Shown here one piece after another: positions 44,031 to 55,679 of a stretch of 64,000 nt of DNA. Within the stretch, counting starts at the first letter, position 1; each line of letters starts with the position of its first letter. A model generated the notes under the pieces. That model had not been told where the DNA came from. It worked only from the letters and a program-made list of their open reading frames with translations, and did not search any database. Source of the stretch: Puccinia triticina (Eukaryota; Basidiomycota; Pucciniomycetes; Pucciniales; Pucciniaceae). Made by a program: the position numbers and the translations under genes. The stretch lies in the NCBI RefSeq assembly GCF_026914185.1, contig NC_070568.1, positions 2,500,001-2,564,000 of the forward strand, read 5' to 3'.

Positions 44031-46925
44031 CAAATTCTTCGGTCCCAAACCGAGAAAAAAAAGTACTCGTCTCCGGTTTGGGACCGTATTCATTGCTGAG
44101 CTGGGGAGGCTGGCTCACCAGCACATACCTCATGGCTCATGCAGCTCACCCAATGCAGGCACTGAGTCAGCTCCTCCAGCTCCACCCACCACACACCTTT
44201 TCAGCTCTCCCAGCTCTGGCCCAAGGCAAGATTGCCAGCTCTCCCAGCTCCACCCACCACACACCATCCCAGCTCTTCCAGCTCTGGCCCAAGGCAAGAC
44301 TGCCAGCCCTGCCAGCTCTGTGACCAACAACACACCATCACAGCTCTTCCAGCTCTGGCCCAAGGCAAGACTGCCAGCCCTGCCAGCTCTGTGACCCACA
44401 ACACACCATCCCAGCTCTTCCAGTTCTGGCCCAAGGCATGACTACCAGCTCTCCCAGCTCTGGCCCCAACCACCATCCCAGCTCTTCCAGCTCTGGCCCA
44501 AGGCAAGACTGCCAGCCCTGCCAGCTCCGTGACCCACCACACACCTTCCCAGCTCTTCCAGCTCTTGCCCAAGGCAAGATTGCCAGCTCTCCCAGCTCCA
44601 CCCACCACACACCTTCCCAGCTCTTCCAGCTCTGGCCCAAGGCAAGATTGCCAGCTCTCCCAGCTCCACCCACCACACACCATCCCAGCTCTTCCAGCTC
44701 TGGCCCAAGGCAAGACTGCCAGCCCTGCCAGCTCCGTGACCCACAACACACCATCCCAGCTCTTCCAGCTCTGGCCCAAGGCAAGACTGCCAGCCCTGCC
44801 AGCTCTGTGACCCAAAACACACCATCCCAGCTCTTCCAGCTCTGGCCCAAGGCATGACTACCAGCTCTCCCAGCTCTGGCCCCAACCACCATCCCAGCTC
44901 TTCCAGCTCTGGCCCAAGGCAAGACTGCCAGCCCTGCCAGCTCCGTGACCCACCACACACTTTCCCAGCTCTTCCAGCTCTGGCCCAAGGCAAGATTTCC
45001 AGCTCTCCCAGCTCCACCCACCACACACCATCCCAGCTCTTCCAGCTCTGCCCCAACGCAAAACTGCCAGTCCTCCCAGCTCCACCCACCACACAATCCA
45101 GGCTCTTCCAGCTCTGGACAGAGGCCTGACTTCCAGTCCTCCCAGCTCCACCCACCACACACCATCCCAGCTCTGGCCCAAAGCAAGATTGCCAGCTCTC
45201 CCAGCTCCACCCACCACACACCATCCCAGCTCTGGCCCAAGGCAAGATTGCCAGCTCTCCCAGCTCAGGCTTCCAAGACTGCCAGCCCTCCCAGACCCAC
45301 CCACCACACACCATCCCAGCTCTTCCAGCTCTGGCCCAAGGCAACATTGCCAGCTCTTCCAGCTCCAGCCGTCACACACCATCCCAGCTCTTCCAGCTCT
45401 GGCCCAAGGCAAGACTGCCAGCCCTGCCAGCTCCACCCACCACACACCTTCCCAGCTCTTCCAGCTCTGGCCCAAGGCAAGATTTCCAGCTCTCCCAGCT
45501 CCAGATGCCAAGACTGCCAGCCCTCCCAGCTCCACCCACCACACACCATCCCAGCTCATCCAGCTCTGGCCCCAGGCAAGACTACCAGCCCTCCCAGCTC
45601 CACCCATCACACAACATCCCAGCTCTTCCAGCTCTGGCCCAAGGAAAGACTGCCAGCCCTGCCAGCTCCACCCACCACCCACCTTCCCTGTGAGCCTGAG
45701 TCTCTAAAGTGACACAAAGAAAAGGTGGGCACTGTTTGTATTTCTTGGGATAAAGAACTACAAATAAAAAGAGGAAAGAAGAGAGAGAAGAAAATAGAGA
45801 AAGAGAGAGATATGATCTGGAGGTGGTCTATCTACTCTTTATAAGAGGATCCTCAAAGTCAACTTGAACAACCTGGAAAAGTAGTAAGCAAAGCTGTGCC
45901 AGACCAAGAAGGGCTACAGCCTCTGTGCGCACCAGTGAGACTGTGGGGGGACACTGAACAGTAAACTACTCAGCTCTGATTTTTAGACAAAGTCTAGGTT
46001 TAACAGAGGAACATTTGATCTTGAGAGAGTTGGGTAAAATGTGAAGAAAGAGAAACAGTCAAGAGACAACAGAGTTTTACTCTGAGATAATCAAGGTTCA
46101 AAGAAAGGTATACTCACTGTCAATATCCTAGGTGCCTGTGACAGTACGTGTATCCTTTTGGGGTGATCCTGGGTTATCTGGGGGTGTGGTTCTGGTGTGC
46201 TGAAGTCTGTAGATCCTTCTCAGGCAAGGGGGATCCTGACTTCGAAAATTTTCACAGTTTGCTTACATAATTACATATGTACAAGTGGTTGGCGCGCCTG
46301 GTAGCGCTGCCACGTCACAACTGTGCATGCACACCATAACTCAAGAACTCAGGGAAGGAGTAGAGTTACAAGGAATTGGTGAGTTGTAACTAGGGTTAAA
46401 ATTGCATGAGGAAACAGAATAAATATGCAGTCAAAATAAGTGTAACTCTTGAGATTAAAAATATATGAAGTAATTTATATGTAAGAGTGTAGAAAAGGCA
46501 GACTTTATGGCAGCTACACTGACTCTAAGGCTGACATTCCCAGCTCTTCCAGCTCTGGCCCAAGGCAAGATTGCCATCTCCCCAAGCTGGGGCCGCCACA
46601 CACCATCCCAGCTCTTCCAGCTCTGGCCCAAGGCAAGACTACCTGCTCTCCCAGCTCTGGCAGCCACACGCCATCCCAACTCTTCCAGCTCACAACCAGC
46701 TCATCCAGCTCCTCCTGCCACATAAATACCCAGCTCTTAGGTCCCCCCCCTTCCACACCAATATCTCAATATGCACTTCTGCCACCTATCCAGCTAATAG
46801 AGCTCCTTCTGACACACATATACAAAGCCCATACCCCATGCGCCTAGCTCTTGTAGCTCCTCTGGCCACATAAATATCCAACTCTTCCAGCCCTTTTTCC
46901 ACATATATAACCAGCTCTTACACCC
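44031..46925 (+). repeat. Hairpin-headed AGCT-rich satellite element, copy 1
   Basis: Head: ATTCTTCGGTCCCAAACCG, about 22-nt loop, CGGTTTGGGACCG (44031-44087), then ~90 bp unique, then a ~70-71-bp unit (CAGCTCTTCCAGCTCTGGCC CAAGGCAAGACTGCCAGC ... CACCACACACCATCC) repeated about 21 times to 45688. A solo LTR splits it at 45689-46536; the array continues, more diverged, to about 46925. CCAGCTCTGG in the unit is palindromic. Both strands are open for long distances only because of composition and repetition. Confidence 0.85.
45689..46536 (+). mobile_element. Solo LTR, 848 bp
   Basis: TGTGAGCCTGAG...AAGGCTGACA, flanked by perfect 5-bp duplications TTCCC (45684-45688, 46537-46541) inside the AGCT array. 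The first ~530 bp match the truncated LTR at 27444-28003. No internal region remains, so it arose by LTR-LTR recombination. Confidence 0.9.
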
Positions 46926-48051
46926 ATAAAGGGTAGTGGCATTACAGATAACAGTAATGTAATGTTAATTTAAGTGTTTTACACTGTAATAGTTACAGTT
47001 AATATTAACAGTGGTGTGCCACATTATTGCACCCCTGCTTTCATCATTTTTTTCTACTCTTTATGTTATTGGGGAAAGCCTTGCACCAGATAAAAAGCTG
47101 ATTTTAGCGCCAAAGAAGCCTGTGCAGGCTTCTTACCACTTTATCCAAGCAATAAAGTAGCATAACAGCTTCAAAAAAAACCTGGTATGCTAACCATATG
47201 CCTATCAATTGTCAGTTAGTAGTAACATAACATCATTTGGAGTGTATGTTATGTATTTTTGAACTAAATGCATGAAATTCATGCATATGAGTGTGATCCC
47301 TATACATTTTGGATTTAGTGGAGATCTGTTTGGAAAACTCAATCTGATGCAGATGTTGGGTTAAACTTGCCTTAATTGGCAGTAACGCTCTGTTTGGACC
47401 CCATTTTAAACTTGCTAAATGGCAATGCTGAAACAAAGTGGTCTTTTAGCACAGCGCAGCTGGAACTGCTGCGCAGTCAGCTTAAAAAGCAGTAGCACAG
47501 CCCCATTCCTGCTGTGCTACCAGGCCCTGCTTTTTACCCACAGAGCAGTAGCTCAGTGGGCAGCGCAGCTCCTTTCAGCACTGGGCAGCAGCCACCAAAC
47601 AGCTGCACTGTGCTTTTTTGGCTGGCAGCTGGGCTATACTGCCAGCTCAAAAAGCTGTAGCGCAGCAATGGTTTGGCTGAGCTACCAGATCCCTGCTTCT
47701 TGCCAGACCCAAAAAGCTGTTGCGCAGCGGCGGCTACTGTAAGTGCCGGAAAACAGCTGAGCTTCACGCTGCGCTGCGCTTTTTGAAGCGCAGGGCTTTC
47801 ACCCTTGTAAAGGGGTTAATTTCTCACACTGAAGCCCTGGGGGGGTCCGGAACATGAACCCAAGATGGGGGGCAAACTTTGAGTCACACTGAAAGTCGGT
47901 GCTCAAACCACAAAGAAAAACCAAGCAACTCAACCCAAAAACCACCTAGGCTCACCCAAATTCACCTGAACCAAACAGCAAATCACCTCACCAATCAACT
48001 CAAAACCTCTCACCAAATCCAATTCATCTCACCCTTATTTCAAATACAACC
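46926..48051. repeat. Non-coding; GCAGC-rich block at 47440-47790
   Basis: No supported gene. 47440-47790 is dense in GCAGC/GCTGC, AGCACAGC and AAAAAGC(T/A)G, like the block at 39.1-39.8 kb and folding back on itself. The last 150 bp before the ATG at 48052 are CA-rich, a usual fungal 5' leader. Confidence 0.45.
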
Positions 48052-49842
48052 ATGCCTCAAACCCGATCAAGTTGCCAAACTCAATCCCCAAATGGTGAAT
48101 CGAGAGGTGGAAATGGAAGTGACATCAGACAGGGCGTAGATCGCAGTTGCGGAAGTGGTGGCAGTCGCGGTCCTGGCGGTGGTTGTGGTGGTTGTGGCGG
48201 CAGTTGTGGCGGTACTGGCGGCAGTCGCGGTGGTGGTGGCGGCGGTCGTGGTGGTCGTGGCGGCGTTTTTGGAAGTCGCGGTGGTTGTGGCGGTGGGGGA
48301 GCTGGTGGCAGTGGTCATGCTGGAGTGGGTGGTGGTCCGGTCAGAAGCAATTCATCAGATGAAGAGGAGGGGGAAGATTACAATCGGACCGATTTAACAC
48401 TAGAAAACTTTGAGAGCCAACTACCTTCGTGGACTGAGAACCAACTCTGGCAGGTGATGGCAAATCAAACTAGACCCTCCAACAAAATATCGACTCAAAT
48501 TCAAGAAGTACTCCTATTCCACAAAAAGAACTACATCAAGACCAAATTGATGCTTGCTTTGATTGGGAACATTACAGAGAAGATGGTCAATTCTTTCTTG
48601 TAAGTTTGCTTGCATTAACCTCCAACTTTCCAAAGATACTGATCAAACATCTACTCAGAGGAGAAGATCAGCCCCCGAGAAAAAAAAGCAATTGGAATTG
48701 ATATGTTGCTTTCAGCAGAGAAAGTTTGATCACACCAGGTGGGGGCATGTAATTACAATTTGGTTTTATGTAACAGCTTGTTGATAAATCTTGATTTTAG
48801 TTCCTCCAAGGGGGACCTTGTTGGGATGGGATGAAAGGAATGTCCATCTTGGCCATGCGTGGGCTGCTCTCTCAATTGATGAGAAAAAAGTATTTGATGC
48901 AAGAATATTTCATTACTTTTCAAAACTTCCGACTTCTCTGGAGGAGAATGAAGACGAAAATGATGATGATGAACAGGACAACCCCGAAGATGGAGAGGAT
49001 GTTCAACCCAAGAAGGGTCTTAACCCGGATGAAGAAGCCCTCTATGGACCCCTTTATCTAAAATTAGTGAATCACGAGAAGATCGAGTTCTTAATTGGCG
49101 AATCTCAGTCTCCTAGACCCAAATCTGGAATTTCGAAAAGAGCTTTAAACCACATCCTCCAAATCAACTCTGAGGTGAGTATTTTTCATTTACTTTACCA
49201 TATTGCTTCAAGAACTAATATTGGTTTTTATTATAGCTTTTCACGGTGTCAAATCTCTACAACTTGACATTCTACTTGCTGTCAGCCACTCGTTCCCCTG
49301 GACCTGGAAGCTTTTGTGAAGAGCTAACCAATGATTCAGCCTGGTTAAAAGTTGCAAACAAAAAGTGGTTGGCAAAGGAAAACTTCGAAGCCTATAGTCA
49401 AGGAAGAGACATTCAAGCTTTCCTTGAAAACGACAGCAGCTCTTCCCACCCCCGCCCACCTGCAAAGACCCCTGCAGCTAAAAGACCCAAACATTCCGAC
49501 AAAGTTAGAACCCAGCTGCGCGGAGAACTTAATAAATTACTTGGTGAGCCATCCAAACCGATCCCAAACTGGATCGATATCATATGCTAATGCTTCATTT
49601 TTCTCCTAGCTGATGCCCTTGGGTGTGATAAGGCGACTTTCCCCAAGATGAAAGATCCTATAGCTCTTGTGGCAAAGGATTACCCCACTGTGAGGATTGT
49701 ACGCTCTGAAAATTCGACCCTTGGGGTGGAAGCTTTAGCAATTGGTTTAGAAGCTATGATTAGTAAATATAGAGAAATGTGGCTAAAAGATATTCAAACT
49801 GGTGCCTTTACCATTGTTGCAAACAGCACCGAAGAATTGTAG
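48052..49842 (+). pseudogene. Gene 1: five-exon rust-type gene, one in-frame TGA
   Basis: Exons 48052-48599, 48659-48738, 48801-49174, 49237-49543 and 49610-49842 sum to 1542 nt (514 codons) with GT...AG introns of 59-66 bp in consistent phase. The N-terminus is a Gly-rich tract (GGSRGGGGGGRGGRGG, about residues 35-100) followed by an acidic patch and a conserved block LTLENFESQLPSWTENQLW. Exon 3 has GWDERN and HAWAALSIDEKKVFDARIF, which recalls HMG-box helices. Exon 4 has SNLYNLTFYLLSATRS and YSQGRDIQAFLE. TGA at 48699-48701 (codon 197) is the only lesion. Relatives are a large rust family without known role. The gene converges on the TET/JBP gene, 195 bp between stops, as its paralogue does at 37.9-40.1 kb, so it is probably a partner carried in the same mobile cassette. 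Confidence 0.7.
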
Positions 49843-50037
49843 TTGTGTTTGTTTTTTTCTGACTTGCAGTTTCCCATTACACCAAAATGCCAGTATTATT
49901 TTTAATAATACGCACAAGTCTTTAGCTAAATTTTGAACATGCTTTGGTTGATTGGTAGTTTAATTGAATATTAAGAGGAAAATGTGCAGCACAACCAACA
50001 AAAACAATAAATTCCGTAAAGAAAAATCAATGATGAA

Positions 50038-51806
50038 CTATTTGGCAATTTTAACCTTCTTTGCACCATGTTTTGAATTGGCAGTCACTTGAGCTTTGAG
50101 GAGACCTGTAACTTTTGCAGAATCATATTCTGGATAAACCGGAAGCCAAAATCTACAGTCGCTAAATTTCTATACATTTAAAGGATAAAAATATTCAGTT
50201 TTATGTGAGAACAGGGTGGGCCTATCAATTTTCTGCGTACCTCATTCCCTTTTTGGTAGGCTGAAAATCGAGCAATTGATGAAAAGGAGGAAGCTCTGCT
50301 CCACATGGCCACTGAATATCGCCTGGGATGGTTGGTAGCTTCGGAAAAGTAGAATTGGGCCACCCCATGGAAGAGAATACGAAAGGGTCCATGGAACAAA
50401 TAACCGTGCAAACCTGGATAAGCTAGGCCTAGTGAAGGGAGAAGAAACTGTCCCCCAAGATGATTTCCAAAGAAAAAGACGCTGTCCATCAACAAGGCGT
50501 TTTTTTTGTCTCGGTGGGTGTTGGGGAGCGTATTGACTGATACTGTGCGTGCTTTGGTGATTAAATGTCAGAAATGATGTATTATAAAATCCTACAATTG
50601 GAGAAAAGCATACCTGCAATTATCACATTGTCCTCCAGCCCATTGACTTCTTTCACCGAACTAGAAGCACTTTTTTCTAAGTAATCAACGGCTTGCTCAG
50701 CAATTAATGAAGCTTCAGGAAGGAATGCCTTGTTTATCCAGTAAGACAATCTATGATAAAATACCATATCGTGTCGAAGTTCAACAAGCCCGCGTGCCCG
50801 TGGACCGGTTTCAGTACAAAGAGGTTCCGGAAGATTGGGTTCAGGTTTGGATTTCCAATGGTCCCCGTGGCCCTGTAGCTCTTCTTTCTTGATATCATGG
50901 GTGGAACATTTGATGGTTTTGTCCGCAGCACCTGCAGAGAGAGGCTAAATTGGAAGCTCTTAGTCCAGTCTCATTTTGGAGAGTTAAGATCATGAACTTA
51001 CACTTCCCAAGCCATATCCATAAGCTTGATAGGAGACTGTTGATTTTTTGGCCCCCTTGCCTGCACGTACCTCCCCCTTGGTATCCAAAGAAAGAGGCAA
51101 AGTAGAAACTGGGAACTGATTAGACATATGACTGGACCGTATTACACTGTCTTCATTGCTTTGAAGCACGTTGTCTACCACAAATCGATCCAATCGCTCC
51201 CTGGCCCTAACCTGAGAAACCAACATGGTCAGCCCACGTATAATTCGAACATGTAAGTTGGGCAGCATGGATTATACTAACATCACGAGGGACATGCAAG
51301 CTCTTTGTTGATTGCGGCTTTGGAGGGAGGCCTACCCCAATACATATTCCCCCCTCATCAATAAGAATGACCATTACGTCACCAGGTAGGACCTCACACT
51401 TATCCTCAGAGGAAATCGAGTGCTTGATTACATCAATGTAGGTGGGATATCGGAGACAGAACGGCTTTTTTACGGTTGGATTGGCTTGTTGATTTTTGTG
51501 GTAAACTTGCATCCGATGTTCAACCAATTTTGCAGCACCGACCAACTGACTTTGTAAGGTCGTTTTGGGTGGAAAATCTTCATCATATGTCTTTCGGATC
51601 ATCCTGACAATCTTCTGGATAGAATCGGACCTCCCGAACTCTTGCATCAAGAAAACAGCATGTAAGTTGAAATCAACTACTTTCCTGGTGGCTCGCATAT
51701 GTTGAGAGTGGAGAAATCCAATTGCTTGGGAATTCAACGAGTCCGTATTCAGGTAATCCGATCCCCGCTTCAGATCTTCAATTTTGAAGACCTCGCCTTC
51801 ATCCAT
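50038..51806 (-). CDS. TET/JBP-type 2-oxoglutarate/Fe(II) dioxygenase
   Basis: Five exons (51806-51282, 51211-51004, 50931-50614, 50542-50241, 50169-50038) with four GT...AG introns of 70-72 bp give 495 codons without a stop. The catalytic core is in exon 4: THRDKKN (H360, D362, metal ligands), FFFGNHLGGQFLLPSLG, LFHGV (H409, third ligand) and PRRYSVAMWSR (R425, 2-oxoglutarate contact). The HRDxxN motif and the GG.F.LP.LG strand fit TET/JBP enzymes, which oxidise 5-methylcytosine or thymine in DNA; basidiomycetes have expanded such genes next to KDZ transposons. The N-terminal 340 residues are an unrecognised alpha-rich region (AVFLMQEFGR, MVILIDEGGICIGVGLP). ATG at 51806 is taken because no in-frame upstream exon is obvious; an extra 5' exon is possible. 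Substrate and activity are inferred. Confidence 0.75.
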
Positions 51807-52780
51807 ACTAAGCCAAACAAATCATTATCAGCCCTTCATATCTGCTGGGATTGCGTTGGCAGGAGTCAAACATGGCAGAGTCTTCGCGACAATGCCTCAG
51901 TAGCCCCACAATGTGATGGCAGGCAAGCTTCGCGTTCAAACCCACCATCACACAGCACCAATGCAATCCGGCATGAAAAAAAAAGTGAGGTTTGGGGCGA
52001 GGATGTGGGGTTGACTTACTTTTGAGCCATTTGAGTTTTTGGTGGATAGTAATATTTTGTACAGTCTGGCAAAAGGGACAAAAATCACAAGGTCAATTCT
52101 ACCCTGTGTTTTTGGAAAGGGTGAAAGGGGGGGTTAGTTAGCGTGGAAAAAAAGGAGTTGTTAGCTTGTGTGCAGGGTGGGAATGGTTCGGGGTGGCCAT
52201 GGGAGCAGTGTGTGCAGGAAGATAGGCGTCAGGAGAAGATGCCGGGGCAGCAAGGCGCGAGCTCTGTGAGCGGAGAGGATCGCAGCAATGGCTATTGAGG
52301 TTGGAGGCGCGGAGATTGGCAGACCGGTTAGACTACATGGTTCGCTGGCGGGCCATTGCAGCAATTGGCGGGTGCTTTCTTTGTGCTGGGGGGATGGAGA
52401 CATGTTGAGCAACTCGGGTTTGGAGGTCCTGATGGACACAAACGGCCGGGTCTTCACTGGGGATGTTACAGACAGAGGACGAGTCAGCTCTGGTGTTGAG
52501 ATTGGTGGAGGGGGAAAGCAAAGAAGGGGAGTACTCGCGAAGGGGAAGCGAATGAGTGGAGTCCTCGCAGGAGTTAGAGTCCTGCTGATGATGCAGTGCT
52601 AGTGTGCGAGCATGCTGAGAAGCTATCTGCTGGGAGATATGCTCGAGGGTCGGGCAATCAGGAAGACCAATCAAGAATGATCAACAGCCCGCTGACAGTT
52701 GGAATTGGAGAAACTGATGTACAAGCACCAGTAGCATCCCGGCAGCCTGAAGTTCGTCAGAGCGCCCCAAGTTTGTCGGA
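51807..52780. other. No supported gene
   Basis: Upstream of the dioxygenase. Overlapping open frames on both strands at 52160-52680 lack any recognisable motif and are probably compositional. Confidence 0.35.
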
Positions 52781-53039
52781 GCGAAGGAGGCCCTTAAACA
52801 ACTGTTGAATGCTGACCAGCGCCAATTTGAACGATCACAATGTGTATGAGCAGGACAGACGATGGCGGTTGATTTGGGGGTTGGCGGCCAAGGGGCGACC
52901 TTCCGAATCATATGTTGTTGGGGCTTTGATCGCTTCATGTCAAGATTGTTGTCTCCGATTAAAAGAAAGCTGGCCCCAAGTCTCAAGCCGCAAGGGTAGA
53001 AGTGTCGTCTCCGTGGTCCTTCTCGATGACCCACCTCCA

Positions 53040-53365
53040 TCGGACGGGGCACCCATCGCCAGCCAACAGTCCTGCTGTCGTTGAAAACGAGGCTATGGTC
53101 CTTATCAGTCGCTCGGCGTTTGTCATCGCGGCCTTCATGGGGAGATTGAGCCGGGCACCCATCGCCAGCCAACAGTCCTGCTGTCGTTGAAAACGAAGCT
53201 ACCGTCCTTATCAGTCGCTCGGCGTTTGTCATCGCGGCCTTCATGGGGAGATTGAGCCGGGCACCCATCGCCTGCCAACAGTCCTGCCTTCCTTGAAAAC
53301 AAGGCTACGGTCCTTATCAGTCGCTCGGCGTTTGTCATCGCGGCCTTCATGGGGAGATTGAGCCC
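53040..53365. repeat. 106-bp tandem repeat, three copies
   Basis: GGGCACCCATCGCC recurs at about 53046, 53152 and 53258, each followed by CAACAGTCCTGC, TTATCAGTCGCTCGGCG and TTCATGGGGAGATTGAGCC. Confidence 0.88.
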
Positions 53366-55679
53366 GTCCATCTTCTGTCGGAACTGATTGGTCGTCTGCT
53401 GGAGCTGTAGTATCTAGATGAAAATCTTGTGATAAAATGGAACTTACTGGGTTTGGCGAAGCTGATTTTCTGGAAGTGGAGTCGGAATTGGCCAGTTGGG
53501 CACTGGGCGAGTGACTTAACAAGTCTCCCCTGGGCGCAAGCACCTGCCCCGGCCCCCTTTTGCTTAGCCCCCAGGAGGAACTTTGTTGAGATCCACCAGC
53601 AAGTCTGGCTGAAAGGGAAAATGGTCCTTGTTTTTGAGAAAGGTCTAACAAGTCATGTAAATCCCAACATGAAATTATTGAATCCTTCATTCCTACTCGA
53701 AATCAAATTTGGCAATCATAAAGGTATAATCACTTCAAACAGCCATTTTTTGGGAAGCATTTCCCCTGAAGGGTGTTAACAAAAAACGGCCTGCTGGTTG
53801 TTATCATGCTTGTTGATTGAAGATGACTGTGGTGGGAGAGGGACAATCACCCCTTAGCAAGTCAATAACTCCCAGCAGCCTTACTGGTTATCTCTTGGAA
53901 TAGCCCCCAGATTTTATATTGGGGGGCTGAAACTCATGATTTTAGTTGGCCTTTGCTATTTGCTATCTGTGAAACACAATTCACTTTTATGTTGTACCAT
54001 AGATGCAAATTACTATTGTGCTTAATTGCACCTCCCTAAGATATTGTCTCCACTTATTCCCAACTTAAATTACTATGTTTTGGAAACATATTCCTTTACC
54101 TGTTAGGTCTTGACTGGTGCTGCTTTGACAACAGTGCATTTGGGAAAGTGGGAATTTGGTTGGATGGCAAAATCATTGGGCAGCTTTGATATTATGTCAT
54201 TACTGTTATTTTTAAGAATAACTGGTTATTTCTGTGGAATTTTCATTTGACTTGCTCTGCTCCTCAAGATTGCACTTTGAAAAGTGGATTTTGGGTTGGA
54301 AAAATAATCAGAGCCTTTTCAAGTTGTTTCTCTAAATGTGATACCTGCTCTACAGAACAAAATCTTATCAACAGTTCCAAACATAATCCCTACGCAAAAT
54401 CCCTTGAAATTGCCAAGGCACACAATTATTGCACAATTTGCCTTTTTGCTTGAGAATACCTTCAGAAAAGGGCCTCTATTTCAAACTTCCTAGTAATAAA
54501 TGATGGTAAAATTATTTTGAATTTTCACAACCCCCTTGACAAGATGTCCAAATGGGAATTTTATAAGTAGCTAAGCAGAAACTTCTCACCTCAATGATTG
54601 AAAAATTCATGGAAAAATGTGACCAGAATAAATTTCCCCATCAGAAACAGGCTTGTCAGAACAGTTCCTTCATGTTCAGAACAATTACTTCATGATGAAA
54701 AGTTATATGAACCAACAACTGTAAAAACAACTGGTATTGGCTTGATTCCAATGCTGTGGTAAATTTGCCTTGAATTTCACAATGAAAAGCTCCAAACTTG
54801 GCCCAGATAAGCCAACCATGGTGAAATCTGCTAACATTTAGCTTAGTGCAATTCCACTGGATCTTTGCTAATGCTACTGGTACAGGGCGCCAAAAAGCGC
54901 CTGTTAAGATGTGCTTCTGACAGTATTTTTGGTGTTTTTTGCTGATAATAAAACTGTAGGTTAGTGTAACACAGGAGCCTCACACCTTTGACAGTGCCCC
55001 CCTACTATAATTTTTGGTTTGTCCCAGACATAGGGAACTAGTGGGGACCTTTGATCCATGTGGGTTTCATCCAATTGCACATGTACTTGTGCAAATAATC
55101 AATTCCATTCAAGTACAACCAGGGTGCAAAAGCGTGCAGCAAGATCTGGATCTCTGATTCACTTGTACATGTAAGGGGGTTGCAGTGCCATTGCGTTCGT
55201 TGTTCAAGTGCTCAGGATGGGCAGCTCATTCAGTACTGTGAGAACAGAATGGCAGATCGCTGTGCCTGCAGAGTGTTGGACTTTTTTTTTTTTGAAGGGG
55301 GAAAGGGAAATATTTGCAATGCCAGTGTAAACATGTATATACATGTATTGGAATGGATTGGAATTCAAGCAAGTGCGGTCTTCTGGAACAAGTCTCCCAC
55401 ACATTATCTTCCAGATTTAACGGTAGCCTACAACCACAAAAATCAAGTCCACCAAATCTGTAAGTCGGTTTAACTTTCATTCATTCTTTGTTAAATCTTC
55501 ATCTACTTGTTGACTTTTGTTGTTCTTCTGGTTTCTTGAAGGCAGGTAATTACAACCATTGAAGTCGGTTTTTGATGTTCGATATTATGGGAGAATAAAT
55601 TTTAGGGGAGTGATCCGTGATCTAACATTCATAATTTGTTTTGTTTTGTGGATTTATCTAGTTCTGAGGTGATTGTCAA
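53366..55679. other. No gene seen; AT-rich leader region of the KDZ gene
   Basis: Two kilobases with only short frames. 53480-53700 has slightly better coding composition on the minus strand but no motif. The last ~400 bp could contain the KDZ promoter. Confidence 0.35.

Noticed and set aside
44140..45690. Long overlapping frames on both strands in the AGCT array
   Set aside because: Several frames are open at once over the same repeat, which is composition, not coding.
48067..48397. Alternative frames (Thr/Ala-rich, Trp-rich, Val-rich) over the Gly-rich part of gene 1
   Set aside because: They are shadows of a GGC/GGT trinucleotide tract; the Gly-rich frame alone continues through correctly phased introns.
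51885..51985. tRNA gene suggested by GCGTTCAAACC
   Set aside because: The T-arm does not pair and there is no acceptor stem.
52161..52674. Genes on both strands upstream of the dioxygenase
   Set aside because: Overlapping frames with no motif, no introns and no relation to neighbours.
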